A DNA stretch of 33,754 nt from Bacteroidales bacterium (GTDB taxonomy: Bacteria; Bacteroidota; Bacteroidia; Bacteroidales; Tenuifilaceae), in assembly GCA_018056955.1 (NCBI GenBank), contig JAGPEQ010000010.1, forward strand, positions 26,695 to 60,448, written 5' to 3'. Under the pieces are notes generated by a model, which saw nothing but the letters and a program-made list of their open reading frames with translations, had not been told where the DNA came from and did not search any database. How positions within the stretch are numbered: the stretch's first letter is position 1; each line of letters opens with the position of its first letter. A program made the position numbers and the translations under genes. This document shows, one piece after another, positions 6,911 through 14,457 of the stretch.

Positions 6911-7522
6911 ATGGATGCAGGCGATTTTATATACATTCTCATAGCAATAGCATTAGCTATACTCAATGCTTTTGCGAATAGCAAGAAGAAAAAGGCTGCC
7001 GAGCAAAAACGGCAGGCACAGACTTCTGCACCTGCCGATGATGACTTGATTACCAAAAAATTGCAGGAGTTACTGGGTCAGGAGGTTATTGTTGAAAATG
7101 AAGAGCAACCCCTGGAATCAACTGTTGTTAATGAGGAGGAAAAGTATATATATGAATACAGCAGCAAACCTGAGGTTGAAACATTGGATAGGAGCGTTGA
7201 GTTCGAAAAGGAGCCTATTGATAAGCCACTAACCGAGGAGGAACTCTACCCTATACAGCCCCAGAAGCCAATCGATTCTTCAACCCCTATTGAGTATACC
7301 CCAATTGATATTGCCGAATCGAAGGTAGAGGGCCCTATTGGCGATTACTCCTACCAGGATTCCTTTAATGAAAGTATGCACGAGGTTGATATTGATGCTT
7401 CCGATGCTGAAGAACTTGAGAGTGTTAAGAAGGTGGAAGAAGAAAAGGAACCCCTTTTAGCCGATTTTGATCCGCTAAAGGCTGTTGTTTACGCCGAGAT
7501 TATTCGGCCAAAATATTTTTAG
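6911..7522 (+). CDS. Membrane-anchored acidic protein with conserved C-terminal motif
   Basis: This 203-residue protein has one N-terminal transmembrane helix (about 5-23), a basic stop-transfer patch (SKKKKAAEQKRQ, 24-35) and a long acidic, Pro-rich, probably disordered middle (about 60-180). The end, DFDPLKAVVYAEIIRPKYF (185-203), resembles a short C-terminal motif that I recall from other Bacteroidota proteins of unknown function. The topology implies a cytoplasmic tail. It probably shares a transcript with the upstream basic lipoprotein. The acidic and basic character of the two proteins is complementary, which hints at interaction across the membrane or sequential expression, but that is inference only. 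Confidence 0.72.
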   Translation: MDAGDFIYILIAIALAILNAFANSKKKKAAEQKRQAQTSAPADDDLITKKLQELLGQEVIVENEEQPLESTVVNEEEKYIYEYSSKPEVETLDRSVEFEKEPIDKPLTEEELYPIQPQKPIDSSTPIEYTPIDIAESKVEGPIGDYSYQDSFNESMHEVDIDASDAEELESVKKVEEEKEPLLADFDPLKAVVYAEIIRPKYF

Positions 7523-7561
7523 TTACAACATAATGGTTGGAATTTTGAATTAATTTTTTTA

Positions 7562-7569
7562 TATCTTTG
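7562..7569 (+). promoter_or_regulatory. Putative greA promoter (TATCTTTG)
   Basis: Exact -7 match; TTGG at 7537-7540 is a plausible -33 element 21 nt upstream. The predicted start near 7575 lies just before the leader hairpin. Confidence 0.65.
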
Positions 7570-7577
7570 CAATCAAA

Positions 7578-7609
7578 GAGTTCCGATTTCCCTGTCGGGA
7601 TTCTTTTTT
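7578..7609 (+). promoter_or_regulatory. Terminator-like hairpin in the greA leader
   Basis: GAGTTCCGA (7578-7586) pairs with TCGGGATTC (7595-7603) over 9 bp, including two G-T wobbles, around an 8-nt loop; TTTTTT follows (7604-7609). It lies between the putative greA promoter and start codon. It could also end transcription from the upstream gene, whose stop is 55 nt before the stem. E. coli greA is known to have leader termination giving short RNAs (GraL), so a similar control is possible. Confidence 0.55.
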
Positions 7610-7620
7610 ATTTCATATTT

Positions 7621-7626
7621 AGGAGG
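7621..7626 (+). promoter_or_regulatory. Strong Shine-Dalgarno (AGGAGG) before greA
   Basis: AGGAGG ends four bases before the greA ATG. No comparable site was seen before the other genes here, in keeping with Bacteroidota, whose ribosomes hide the anti-Shine-Dalgarno. It is therefore unusual. Confidence 0.7.
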
Positions 7627-7630
7627 TAAA

Positions 7631-8104
7631 ATGAGTAAAGTAACCTATTTAACCGAGGAAGGGCTCCAGAAGTTGCGCAAGGAGCTAGAGCAGCTTAAAA
7701 CTGTGGAACGGCCTGCAATTTCAAGAATGATTGCCGAGGCTCGCGATAAGGGCGATTTATCGGAAAACGCCGAGTACGATGCTGCCAAGGAAGCACAAGG
7801 TATGCTTGAGCTGCGAATTTCAAAGCTTGAAGATTTGATTGCCAATGCACGCATTATTGATGAGTCAAAGATTGATACAACCCAGGTTCAGATACTGAAT
7901 AAGGTAAAGCTCAAAAACCTTAAAACCAACGCCGTAGTGGAGTATACCCTTGTGGCTGAGTCGGAAGCTAACCTTAAGGAGAATAAGCTTTCAATCTCTA
8001 CCCCTATTGGCAAAGCCCTAATTGGCAAAAAGGTTGGCGATGTGGTTGATGTTCAGGTGCCTTCAGGTTTGATGAAGTTCGAGATTCTTGGAATATCACT
8101 CTAA
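7631..8104 (+). CDS. greA: Transcription elongation factor GreA
   Basis: This 157-residue cytoplasmic factor enters the RNA polymerase secondary channel and stimulates cleavage of backtracked RNA, rescuing stalled complexes. The length is typical for GreA. The N-terminal coiled coil spans about 8-75, with the tip sequence DKGDLSENAEYDAAKEAQ (39-56) carrying the acidic pair Asp42/Glu45 that holds the catalytic Mg2+. The C-terminal FKBP-like domain ends in a conserved block (ISTPIGKALIGKKVGDVV, about 122-139). The ATG is fixed by the AGGAGG site. A HIT hydrolase gene follows after 11 nt and a shared terminator ends the pair. The leader hairpin may make expression attenuated. Confidence 0.97.
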   Translation: MSKVTYLTEEGLQKLRKELEQLKTVERPAISRMIAEARDKGDLSENAEYDAAKEAQGMLELRISKLEDLIANARIIDESKIDTTQVQILNKVKLKNLKTNAVVEYTLVAESEANLKENKLSISTPIGKALIGKKVGDVVDVQVPSGLMKFEILGISL

Positions 8105-8115
8105 ATCATATTGCT

Positions 8116-8511
8116 ATGGCTACAATATTCAGCCGGATAGTTAGTGGTGAAATACCCTCGTACAAGGTTGCCGAGGATGAAAGGTTTTACGCCTTCCTCG
8201 ATATTAACCCCTTGGCCAAGGGCCATACCTTGGTAATACCCAAGGTTGAGGTTGATTACCTCTTCGATCTTGATCCTGAAACCCTGGCTGGACTTACACT
8301 CTTTGCCCAGCGGGTGGCCAAAGCTATTGAAAGGGTTGTGCCCTGCAAGCGGATTGGCGTTGCAGTACTCGGTCTTGAGGTGCCCCATGCGCATATACAT
8401 TTAGTCCCGCTGAATAAGGAATCGGATATCGATTTCCATAAACCCAAGCTTAAGCTTACCCCTGAGGAATTTATTGAACTTGCAAAAAGTATTGCTGCAG
8501 AGTTCAAGTAG
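8116..8511 (+). CDS. HIT family (histidine triad) nucleotide hydrolase
   Basis: A 131-residue cytoplasmic protein of the HINT/HIT branch, which hydrolyses nucleoside phosphoramidates, adenylylated compounds or dinucleoside polyphosphates. It opens with a family-typical IFSRIVSGEIP (4-14), has DINPLAKGHTLVIPK (29-43), and ends with the triad H91-A-H93-I-H95-LV, in which His93 is the expected nucleophile. It lies 11 nt downstream of greA, so they are probably co-transcribed; I recall the same pairing in other Bacteroidota. The biological substrate is unknown. Confidence 0.93.
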   Translation: MATIFSRIVSGEIPSYKVAEDERFYAFLDINPLAKGHTLVIPKVEVDYLFDLDPETLAGLTLFAQRVAKAIERVVPCKRIGVAVLGLEVPHAHIHLVPLNKESDIDFHKPKLKLTPEEFIELAKSIAAEFK

Positions 8512-8532
8512 ATATAATAACAATAAAATGAT

Positions 8533-8557
8533 AAAACGGGCCAAGAGCCCGTTTTTT
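8533..8557. terminator. Bidirectional terminator between convergent genes
   Basis: AAAACGGGC (8533-8541) pairs with GCCCGTTTT (8547-8555) around a 5-nt loop; T tracts follow on both strands. It serves greA-HIT on + and the sulfatase-like gene on -. Confidence 0.85.
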
Positions 8558-8571
8558 ATTACGATTATTGC

Positions 8572-10404
8572 CTAGAGTCCCTGAAAGACTTCCTGATATG
8601 CATTAAAGAATGCCCATGCATCATTCCTGGTTTCGGAGATATTCTTTCCGGTTTGCTTTATGTATTTTTTCCCTACAAGGTCGTAAACTATGGTATCGGT
8701 TTGGTTTACGTAGCCAAAGCCTTCGTTAAAGGCAAAGTAGGCAAAGGGTGTAACCTTACTTGCAAGAATATTCTTTGATAGAGTAAATTGATCATGAGGC
8801 AATTTAAGCTGTGCCAGAAGTGTTGTGGCCAAATCGGTTTGTGAGCATGTGGTTGTGACAACCAAGGGTTTTCTTTCTACAACCCCGCCCAGCCAAACCA
8901 TAGGAATACCAAACTTTAAGGGCTCCCAGTTGGGATGGTTTGCAGGATGACGATGACCATGGTCGGCAATAAGTACAATAAGGGTGTTTTTGAACCACTC
9001 CCTTTGCTGGGCTTTGGCTATAAAATCGCCAAGACAGCTATCGGCATAGTATGCCGAGCTAAGGAATTGTTCCACCTCGGTCTTTCCATTAAACTTCGGT
9101 TTGGCGGGAATCTCAAAGGGCTCATGGCTGCTAAGGGTGAAGAACATTTTGAAGAAAGGTGCTTTGGCTGAGTCGATATCGGTAAGTAGGTAATTAAAAA
9201 CATGCTCATCGTGCACTCCCCACTTGGAGTTGCGGTAGCTTTTAGGAAAATCGTCCTGTGTTATCAGTCTTTGAAATTTAGCATGGTAAAGGAATGAGCG
9301 AATATTTGCAAAATCGGGGTCGCCTCCGTAGTAAAACGCTGTACTGTAGCCTTGGTTGTAAAGCACTTCGCTAATGGTTGGCAGTTTGTTCGATTTTGTG
9401 GGGTACTTGATTACCGATTGGGTGGGCTGGGCAGGAAATCCCGAAAGCACGGCAATAATCCCTTTGTCGCTTCTATCGCCGCTAGCAGTGGTTCGGGTGA
9501 AAAGTATACCCTCGGAAGCCAAACGGTTTAGGTTTGGGGTAACATTGGGAAGCCCACCAAGGGGGCCAACCAGCTTTGCACCAAAACTTTCAAGTAGAAT
9601 GATAATAATATTTGGTTGGTTGGTGTTCAAAACATATAATGTACTATCGGTGTGCATGAGCTCACCAAAGCGTTGGTGGGCTGTGGCTTTGTCAATTTCA
9701 ACATTGTATGTTTTACTCATGCTGCTGCTTTTACTTACGGAGTACATCATGTTCCAAACTGGGTTAAGGGCAGCATGGTTGCAAAAGTTATTCTGGCTAA
9801 AGTACACTTTACCGGGGTTTATGGGTGCAATACCAAAACCTCCCCGAATTGGAATTATCATGGTTGCAGCCAGGAAAATGTAAATTGGAGAGTACCACCA
9901 TCTTGCCTTATTGGCTTGGCTTAGTTCCCTGGCAACCCACTTACGGTATGCAAGGTGTGTAAGGTAAGTGATTCCTATAAGCAAGACAACGAATAGTATT
10001 AATAATGGCGTTTTTACCGACGCCATTGCCTCCTTTGGGGTTTTAAGGTATAGCAATGGGGTTGCATCGATACGGTAACCCCAATTGCGGTATAGTTCCA
10101 TATCGCTGATAACAACCGTATTTACAACTAAAAGTAGTAATATGGTTAAAGCATTGTACATTCTAGTAATACTCTTTGGGGAAACCCAGAAAAAGATAGC
10201 CAAAAGCAGAAATGTTAGTAGAAGAATATATCCTGCAAGCGAGGAATCCATCCAGGCTCCTCGAATGAAAATATTTATGAACTCGTTAAACTTAACCGAC
10301 TTAAGGTTTTCAAATTGGTAAATAAGGAAAGCTATACGGTAGGTGGAAAACAGTATTACCCAAAATACGAAATACCTTAAACTGAATGATAAATGTTTTC
10401 TCAT
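8572..10404 (-). CDS. Second LTA synthase-like membrane phosphotransferase/sulfatase
   Basis: A 610-residue inner-membrane enzyme, a distant paralogue of the protein at 4097-6061. It has five transmembrane segments (about 8-28, 57-75, 83-101, 132-150, 170-187) and a periplasmic alkaline-phosphatase-fold domain (about 264-560). Likely metal and catalytic residues are Glu272 (IIILLESFG), Ser312 in GDRSDKG, His427 (SSHEPF) and Asp481/His482 (IADHGH). Probable role: moving a phospho-headgroup onto an envelope glycan or lipid; the acceptor is unknown. I set the start at 10404 (MRKHLSFS...): an upstream in-frame ATG at 10539 would overlap the divergent gene, whereas a promoter box at 10426-10433 fits the shorter form. 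Confidence 0.88.
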   Translation of the reverse strand: MRKHLSFSLRYFVFWVILFSTYRIAFLIYQFENLKSVKFNEFINIFIRGAWMDSSLAGYILLLTFLLLAIFFWVSPKSITRMYNALTILLLLVVNTVVISDMELYRNWGYRIDATPLLYLKTPKEAMASVKTPLLILFVVLLIGITYLTHLAYRKWVARELSQANKARWWYSPIYIFLAATMIIPIRGGFGIAPINPGKVYFSQNNFCNHAALNPVWNMMYSVSKSSSMSKTYNVEIDKATAHQRFGELMHTDSTLYVLNTNQPNIIIILLESFGAKLVGPLGGLPNVTPNLNRLASEGILFTRTTASGDRSDKGIIAVLSGFPAQPTQSVIKYPTKSNKLPTISEVLYNQGYSTAFYYGGDPDFANIRSFLYHAKFQRLITQDDFPKSYRNSKWGVHDEHVFNYLLTDIDSAKAPFFKMFFTLSSHEPFEIPAKPKFNGKTEVEQFLSSAYYADSCLGDFIAKAQQREWFKNTLIVLIADHGHRHPANHPNWEPLKFGIPMVWLGGVVERKPLVVTTTCSQTDLATTLLAQLKLPHDQFTLSKNILASKVTPFAYFAFNEGFGYVNQTDTIVYDLVGKKYIKQTGKNISETRNDAWAFFNAYQEVFQGL

Positions 10405-10425
10405 TTGTGTAAATGATTTAAATTG

Positions 10426-10433
10426 CAAACCTA
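10426..10433 (-). promoter_or_regulatory. Putative promoter (TAGGTTTG) for the second sulfatase-like gene
   Basis: Exact TAnnTTTG on the - strand, 22 nt upstream of the ATG at 10404. It decides the start choice for that gene. Confidence 0.6.
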
Positions 10434-10462
10434 ATAAATAAGAACGTATAAACGTCACGGTC

Positions 10463-11413
10463 ATGCGCAAGAAAATTTTAGTCTTGTTGTTTATTGTTGG
10501 GTTCGTTGTAAGCAATTCATTCCCACAAACCTGGAGCATCGCTGTTCACGGTGGTGCTGGGAACATGAAACCCGAAAACTTTACCAAGGAGCAGCTCGAT
10601 GAGTATGAACGGGAGATGAAAGCCGCTCTTGGTATTGGTGTAAAAATCTTGAATTCGGGCGGAACAAGCCTCGATGCCGTTGAGCAGGTGGTTCGGTACC
10701 TTGAGGATTGCCCGTTGTTCAATGCCGGGCGGGGCGCAGTTTTTACCCACGAGGGGCGTAATGAGCTTGACGCGGCAATTATGGATGGAAAAACCCTTAT
10801 GGCTGGTTCAGTTGCTGGCGTTACCGATGTTAAAAATCCCATATCGCTTGCGCGCAAAATCATGGAGGATTCCCCCCATGTGATGCTGGCAGGTAAGGGG
10901 GCTTCGGAGTTTGCAAAGGTAAAGGGTATTGAAATCGTGGATACATCATATTTTTTTACTCCTCAACGCTGGAACGACCTTCAACGTACGCTATCGAAGG
11001 AAAAGATGGGCACTGTTGGATGTGTGGCGCTCGATGTGCATGGTAACCTGGCTGCCGCAACATCAACAGGGGGAATGACTAATAAGCGATGGGGGCGAAT
11101 AGGCGATGCGCCTATCATTGGCGCAGGAACCTACGCTAACAACTCCACCTGCGCCGTTTCGGCTACTGGGCATGGCGAATACTTTATAAGATTTACTGTG
11201 GCTCACGATATTTCGGCACTCATGGAGTACCAAAGCCTTTCACTCAATGCTGCCGTAGAACGTGTTATCATGGGTAAGCTCCTTAATGCTGGGGGGCGGG
11301 GAGGTGCGATTGCGGTTGACCGCTCAGGTAATGTTTGCATGATGATGAACACCACTGGCATGTTCCGCGCATTTGCCCGCTCCGATGGGAGCAGCGGATT
11401 TGCTATTTTTTAG
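10463..11413 (+). CDS. Secreted isoaspartyl peptidase / type III L-asparaginase
   Basis: An N-terminal-nucleophile hydrolase of 316 residues that removes isoaspartyl bonds and hydrolyses L-asparagine. A signal peptide (1-22, Lys-rich start and hydrophobic core ending near SFPQ) targets it to the periplasm. SIAVHGGAG (25-33) and GRGAVFTHEG (89-98) are family landmarks. Autoproteolysis is expected before Thr184 in MGTVGCVALD, exposing the catalytic Thr; TSTGGMTNKRWGRIGDAPI (200-218) shapes the substrate pocket. It is divergent from the second sulfatase-like gene. No promoter box could be found in the 58-bp gap. The ATG at 10463 gives a complete signal peptide. Confidence 0.94.
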   Translation: MRKKILVLLFIVGFVVSNSFPQTWSIAVHGGAGNMKPENFTKEQLDEYEREMKAALGIGVKILNSGGTSLDAVEQVVRYLEDCPLFNAGRGAVFTHEGRNELDAAIMDGKTLMAGSVAGVTDVKNPISLARKIMEDSPHVMLAGKGASEFAKVKGIEIVDTSYFFTPQRWNDLQRTLSKEKMGTVGCVALDVHGNLAAATSTGGMTNKRWGRIGDAPIIGAGTYANNSTCAVSATGHGEYFIRFTVAHDISALMEYQSLSLNAAVERVIMGKLLNAGGRGGAIAVDRSGNVCMMMNTTGMFRAFARSDGSSGFAIF

Positions 11414-11456
11414 GTTACAATTTTGTTTTTACAAAACAATTTGGTGTAATTTGGAA

Positions 11457-11464
11457 TATATTTG
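11457..11464 (+). promoter_or_regulatory. Putative promoter (TATATTTG) of the three-gene operon
   Basis: Exact -7 match 46 nt upstream of the first gene of the 11511-14457 operon. The -33 element is uncertain. Confidence 0.55.
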
Positions 11465-11510
11465 ATGAGCTTATCCTTATCAGTAATGTTAAACCAAATC
11501 ACGTAAATAT

Positions 11511-12026
11511 ATGGCACTCGAAGTTCATGTAAAATCAGCTGAAAGCAAGGGGCATGTTGAGATTTTTTTACTTCACTTTGTATTAATGCTTATCGCCATG
11601 TTTGTATTCCTTGCATTAATAATGCTAATTGGGGGTTCATTTACTTGGCCTAATTTTTGGAAGTTCTACATCACATTTATTCCTTTAACCGTGATACTCC
11701 CTGTTATTGTGGCTATAGCCACATCGGTATCGTATAAAAGGGTTAATGTTCACATTTTGCCTGCCTCAAAGGTTAACATTGAAAAGCTCAAAGATTTCAT
11801 GTTTAGCGAGGATTATATCATTGTTGATAAGGATAAGACTTTCATACGGTTTATTCGAAGAAAAAATTTACCCCGATTATTAAGTCTAAACTTCGACAAG
11901 CCATCAATCACAATACAGAACGATGAGGTAATAGTAAATGTCCTTAAACGATTATCTTTAGTATTACTCCCACAGCTTACCATTGGTAAAAAGTTTATAA
12001 TTGAGCCCGAAAGCAGTAAAGAATGA
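11511..12026 (+). CDS. Two-helix membrane protein of unknown function
   Basis: A 171-residue protein with two hydrophobic helices (about 20-42 and 50-72) and a basic cytoplasmic C-terminal domain (about 80-171) that mixes strands and charged helices. It contains no cysteines or obvious catalytic motifs. The tail resembles a small PH-like or membrane-surface domain in general layout only; no family is recognised. Its stop overlaps the next start (ATGA at 12023-12026), so translation is probably coupled to the D-amino-acid enzyme that follows. It is the first gene of an operon with that enzyme and an M64 peptidase. Confidence 0.75.
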   Translation: MALEVHVKSAESKGHVEIFLLHFVLMLIAMFVFLALIMLIGGSFTWPNFWKFYITFIPLTVILPVIVAIATSVSYKRVNVHILPASKVNIEKLKDFMFSEDYIIVDKDKTFIRFIRRKNLPRLLSLNFDKPSITIQNDEVIVNVLKRLSLVLLPQLTIGKKFIIEPESSKE

Positions 12027-13123
12027 TTAAAGGTTTTCCTTACCTACTCATCGATATTCCTAAGTGTGAGCAAAACATTGCCTTCATGGTTCAAAAGGCC
12101 ACGAAGGCAAAAGTTTTATTACGTCCTCACTTTAAAACGCATCAAAGTTTAGCCGTTGGGGAACTATTCCGTAAGCAAGGGGTTAATCGGATTACGGTTT
12201 CGTCGGTTGCCATGGCTGAATACTTTGCTGCAGGTGGTTGGAACGATATCACTATTGCATTTCCTTTTGTACCACAAATGGCGCAGCGGGTAAATGCGCT
12301 GGCGCTGGGTATTGATTTAAATGTAACTTTCTCATCACCTCAAAACCTATTAGCCACAATTGATAGGGTTGAGAGTAAAGTTGGCGTATTTGTTGAGGTT
12401 GATGTTGGTCATAGCCGTTCCGGAGTAGCTGTTGACAATACCCGTGAACTTGCCCTTATGGTGAACCTTATCAGTTCAAAACCGAATTTGGTTTTTAAGG
12501 GTTTTCTTACCCATGCCGGACACTCCTATAGCGCGAGGGGTAGGGAGGAAGTAGATAAACTTCATTCCGAAGCTTTAAGCAAGCTGGCTAAACTCCGAAG
12601 CTTTTGGGTCGACCAGTTTCCTGACCTTACCATATCGTATGGCGACACTCCAACCTGTTCCGTATCCGATGAGTTTTGGGGAATTGGCGAGATTCGTCCC
12701 GGTAACTTTGTGTTTTACGATGTGATGCAATACCAAATTGGCTCATGCACCACTTCGCAGGTGGCTGTGGCTCTTATCTGTCCGGTAGTTGACGTGTATC
12801 CCGGTAAGCAGAAAATAATTGTTCATGGTGGGGCTATTCACCTATCAAAGGACAGGGTTGGGATTGATGGAGCGGATTGCTATGGCTTTGTATGCAGATT
12901 TGATGGTAAAGGATGGAGCAACCCTATTCCAAATGCTATGGTAACTTCCCTTAGCCAGGAACATGGGGTAATCTCCTATTCCGGTAATGACCTCGATGGT
13001 ATAAAACCTGGCGATTTACTTGCCATTTTGCCAGTTCACAGCTGTTTGGCGGTCGATTGCATGGGGCAAACGTTCGATTCCGAAGGCAATACATACGATG
13101 TTTTACCTAAAAATAAAAGGTGA
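12023..13123 (+). CDS. D-threonine aldolase / D-serine dehydratase-like PLP enzyme
   Basis: A 366-residue fold-type III (alanine-racemase-like) PLP enzyme. Relatives cleave D-threonine or other D-3-hydroxyamino acids, or dehydrate D-serine. The family hallmark RPHFKTHQS (34-42) gives Lys38 as the PLP lysine. The barrel includes VEVDVGHSRSGV (124-135) and THAGHSY (163-169). Near the C-terminus PVHSC (337-341) supplies His339 and Cys341, the metal site of the DSD1/D-TA group. No signal peptide is present, so it is cytoplasmic. It overlaps both neighbours (ATGA and TGATG), so it is a tightly coupled operon member. Which D-amino acid it uses cannot be read from sequence. Confidence 0.88.
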   Translation: MIKGFPYLLIDIPKCEQNIAFMVQKATKAKVLLRPHFKTHQSLAVGELFRKQGVNRITVSSVAMAEYFAAGGWNDITIAFPFVPQMAQRVNALALGIDLNVTFSSPQNLLATIDRVESKVGVFVEVDVGHSRSGVAVDNTRELALMVNLISSKPNLVFKGFLTHAGHSYSARGREEVDKLHSEALSKLAKLRSFWVDQFPDLTISYGDTPTCSVSDEFWGIGEIRPGNFVFYDVMQYQIGSCTTSQVAVALICPVVDVYPGKQKIIVHGGAIHLSKDRVGIDGADCYGFVCRFDGKGWSNPIPNAMVTSLSQEHGVISYSGNDLDGIKPGDLLAILPVHSCLAVDCMGQTFDSEGNTYDVLPKNKR

Positions 13124-14457
13124 TGAAAAGGTTAACTCAGTTTCTGTTGTTCAGCGTAATTTCTACATTAACAACCGCTCAGTCCACCAAGAGCAATAGT
13201 GTATTTGATAAGTATTTCGAGAATAAAACCATGAGGGTTGATTACATTCACGGGGGCAATTCTTTTAGCGAGGATTTTAAAATATTTGGCATAAAGAACG
13301 ATGGGGAGTGGGGCGGAAGAGTTCGGGTGATGGATGACCCTTACATCCTGGGGCTTTATGCATTTGATATAATTGATGCTGCATCGGGAAAGGTTTTATA
13401 CACACAGGGTTTTTGCAGCGTTTTTGGCGAGTGGCAAACCACCGCTGAGGCTGGTAAACTAAACAAGAATTTTGAGGAGAGCGTCAGGTTCCCATGGCCA
13501 AAGGATATTTTTAAATTGGTTATGCGCAAGCGCGATAGTACCAACACTTTTCAAGTAATTTGGTCTGAAACTATTAATCCATCCATGTATGCCGATGCAA
13601 ACCATGCCTATCCTGCTGCTAAGGTGCAATACTTTGTAAAAAGCGGTAACCCTAAGGAAAAGGTTGATATAGTTGTGCTTGCCGATGGATACACTGTGGC
13701 TGATTCCGCCGAATTCAGGAAAGATGTGGAACGTTTCACTGAGGCTTTCTTTTCTGTTGAACCATTTAAGAGTCGTAAAACTGATTTTAACGTTGCTGCG
13801 GTTTACTCCACATCACCCACTAGTGGCATTCGTCTACAAAAACACAACTACTACCCGGCCAATGTTTTGGGGTGCACCTATTACACCTTTGGAACTGAAC
13901 GTTACGTTTTAACCGAGCGGGAGTGGACTGTTCGGGACTTTGCTTCGGCAGTGCCCTACGATTTTTTGGTTATCCTATTAAACTCCAATAAGTATGGTGG
14001 CGGAGGTATTTACAACCTTTATATCACCGCATCGGCAAAATCGAGCAGTTCCGGATATGTAATGGTTCACGAAATGGGGCATCACATAGCTGGCCTTGCC
14101 GATGAGTACTATACCAGCGATGTGGCCTACCAGGTTTCAGCCCCTAAGTATGAGCCCTGGGAGTTTAATATTACAGCTCTTCTCAATCCAGCAAGTTTGA
14201 AGTGGAAAAACATGGTTGAACAAAACACTCCAATCCCAACGCCCTGGCAAAAGGAAAACTATGAGCGAACAGGCAAATTGCGCATTGCCGATGAAGTGTA
14301 CTCAGGTAAGGTTGGGGCTTTTGAGGGTGCCGGTTATTTGAGTAAAGGTCTTTACCGACCTGAGGTCGATTGTATAATGTTCTCCCATTCATTAACCTTC
14401 TGTAGGGTTTGCCAAGAGGGTCTTAACAGGGTGCTCGATATGTATGTGGTTAGGTAA
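13123..14457 (+). CDS. Secreted M64-family (IgA peptidase-like) metallopeptidase
   Basis: A predicted secreted zinc peptidase of 444 residues. A signal peptide (about 1-20, ending TTAQS) precedes a beta-rich N-terminal domain, then the peptidase domain from about 170, introduced by KVDIVVLADGYT. The zinc site is HEMGHHIAGLADEY (H316, E317, H320, with Asp/Glu at 327-328), matching the HExxHxxGxxDE pattern of M64. Family members occur widely in Bacteroidota as surface or periplasmic proteins; true IgA cleavage is not implied. I place the start at ATG 13123, which overlaps the previous stop as TGATG; a GTG at 13120 is also in frame. The 3' end overlaps the convergent phosphatase gene by 8 bp. 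Confidence 0.9.
   Translation: MKRLTQFLLFSVISTLTTAQSTKSNSVFDKYFENKTMRVDYIHGGNSFSEDFKIFGIKNDGEWGGRVRVMDDPYILGLYAFDIIDAASGKVLYTQGFCSVFGEWQTTAEAGKLNKNFEESVRFPWPKDIFKLVMRKRDSTNTFQVIWSETINPSMYADANHAYPAAKVQYFVKSGNPKEKVDIVVLADGYTVADSAEFRKDVERFTEAFFSVEPFKSRKTDFNVAAVYSTSPTSGIRLQKHNYYPANVLGCTYYTFGTERYVLTEREWTVRDFASAVPYDFLVILLNSNKYGGGGIYNLYITASAKSSSSGYVMVHEMGHHIAGLADEYYTSDVAYQVSAPKYEPWEFNITALLNPASLKWKNMVEQNTPIPTPWQKENYERTGKLRIADEVYSGKVGAFEGAGYLSKGLYRPEVDCIMFSHSLTFCRVCQEGLNRVLDMYVVR

Noticed and set aside
9374-9883. 169-codon open frame on the + strand
   Set aside because: It lies opposite the well-supported sulfatase-like gene, and its protein has no recognisable features.
10405-10539. Longer N-terminus for the second sulfatase-like protein
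   Set aside because: It would overlap the divergent isoaspartyl peptidase gene and lie upstream of the promoter box at 10426-10433; the membrane helix begins just after the later ATG.
13096-13123. GTG at 13120 as start of the M64 peptidase
   Set aside because: The adjacent ATG at 13123 gives the common TGATG overlap and an equally good signal peptide.
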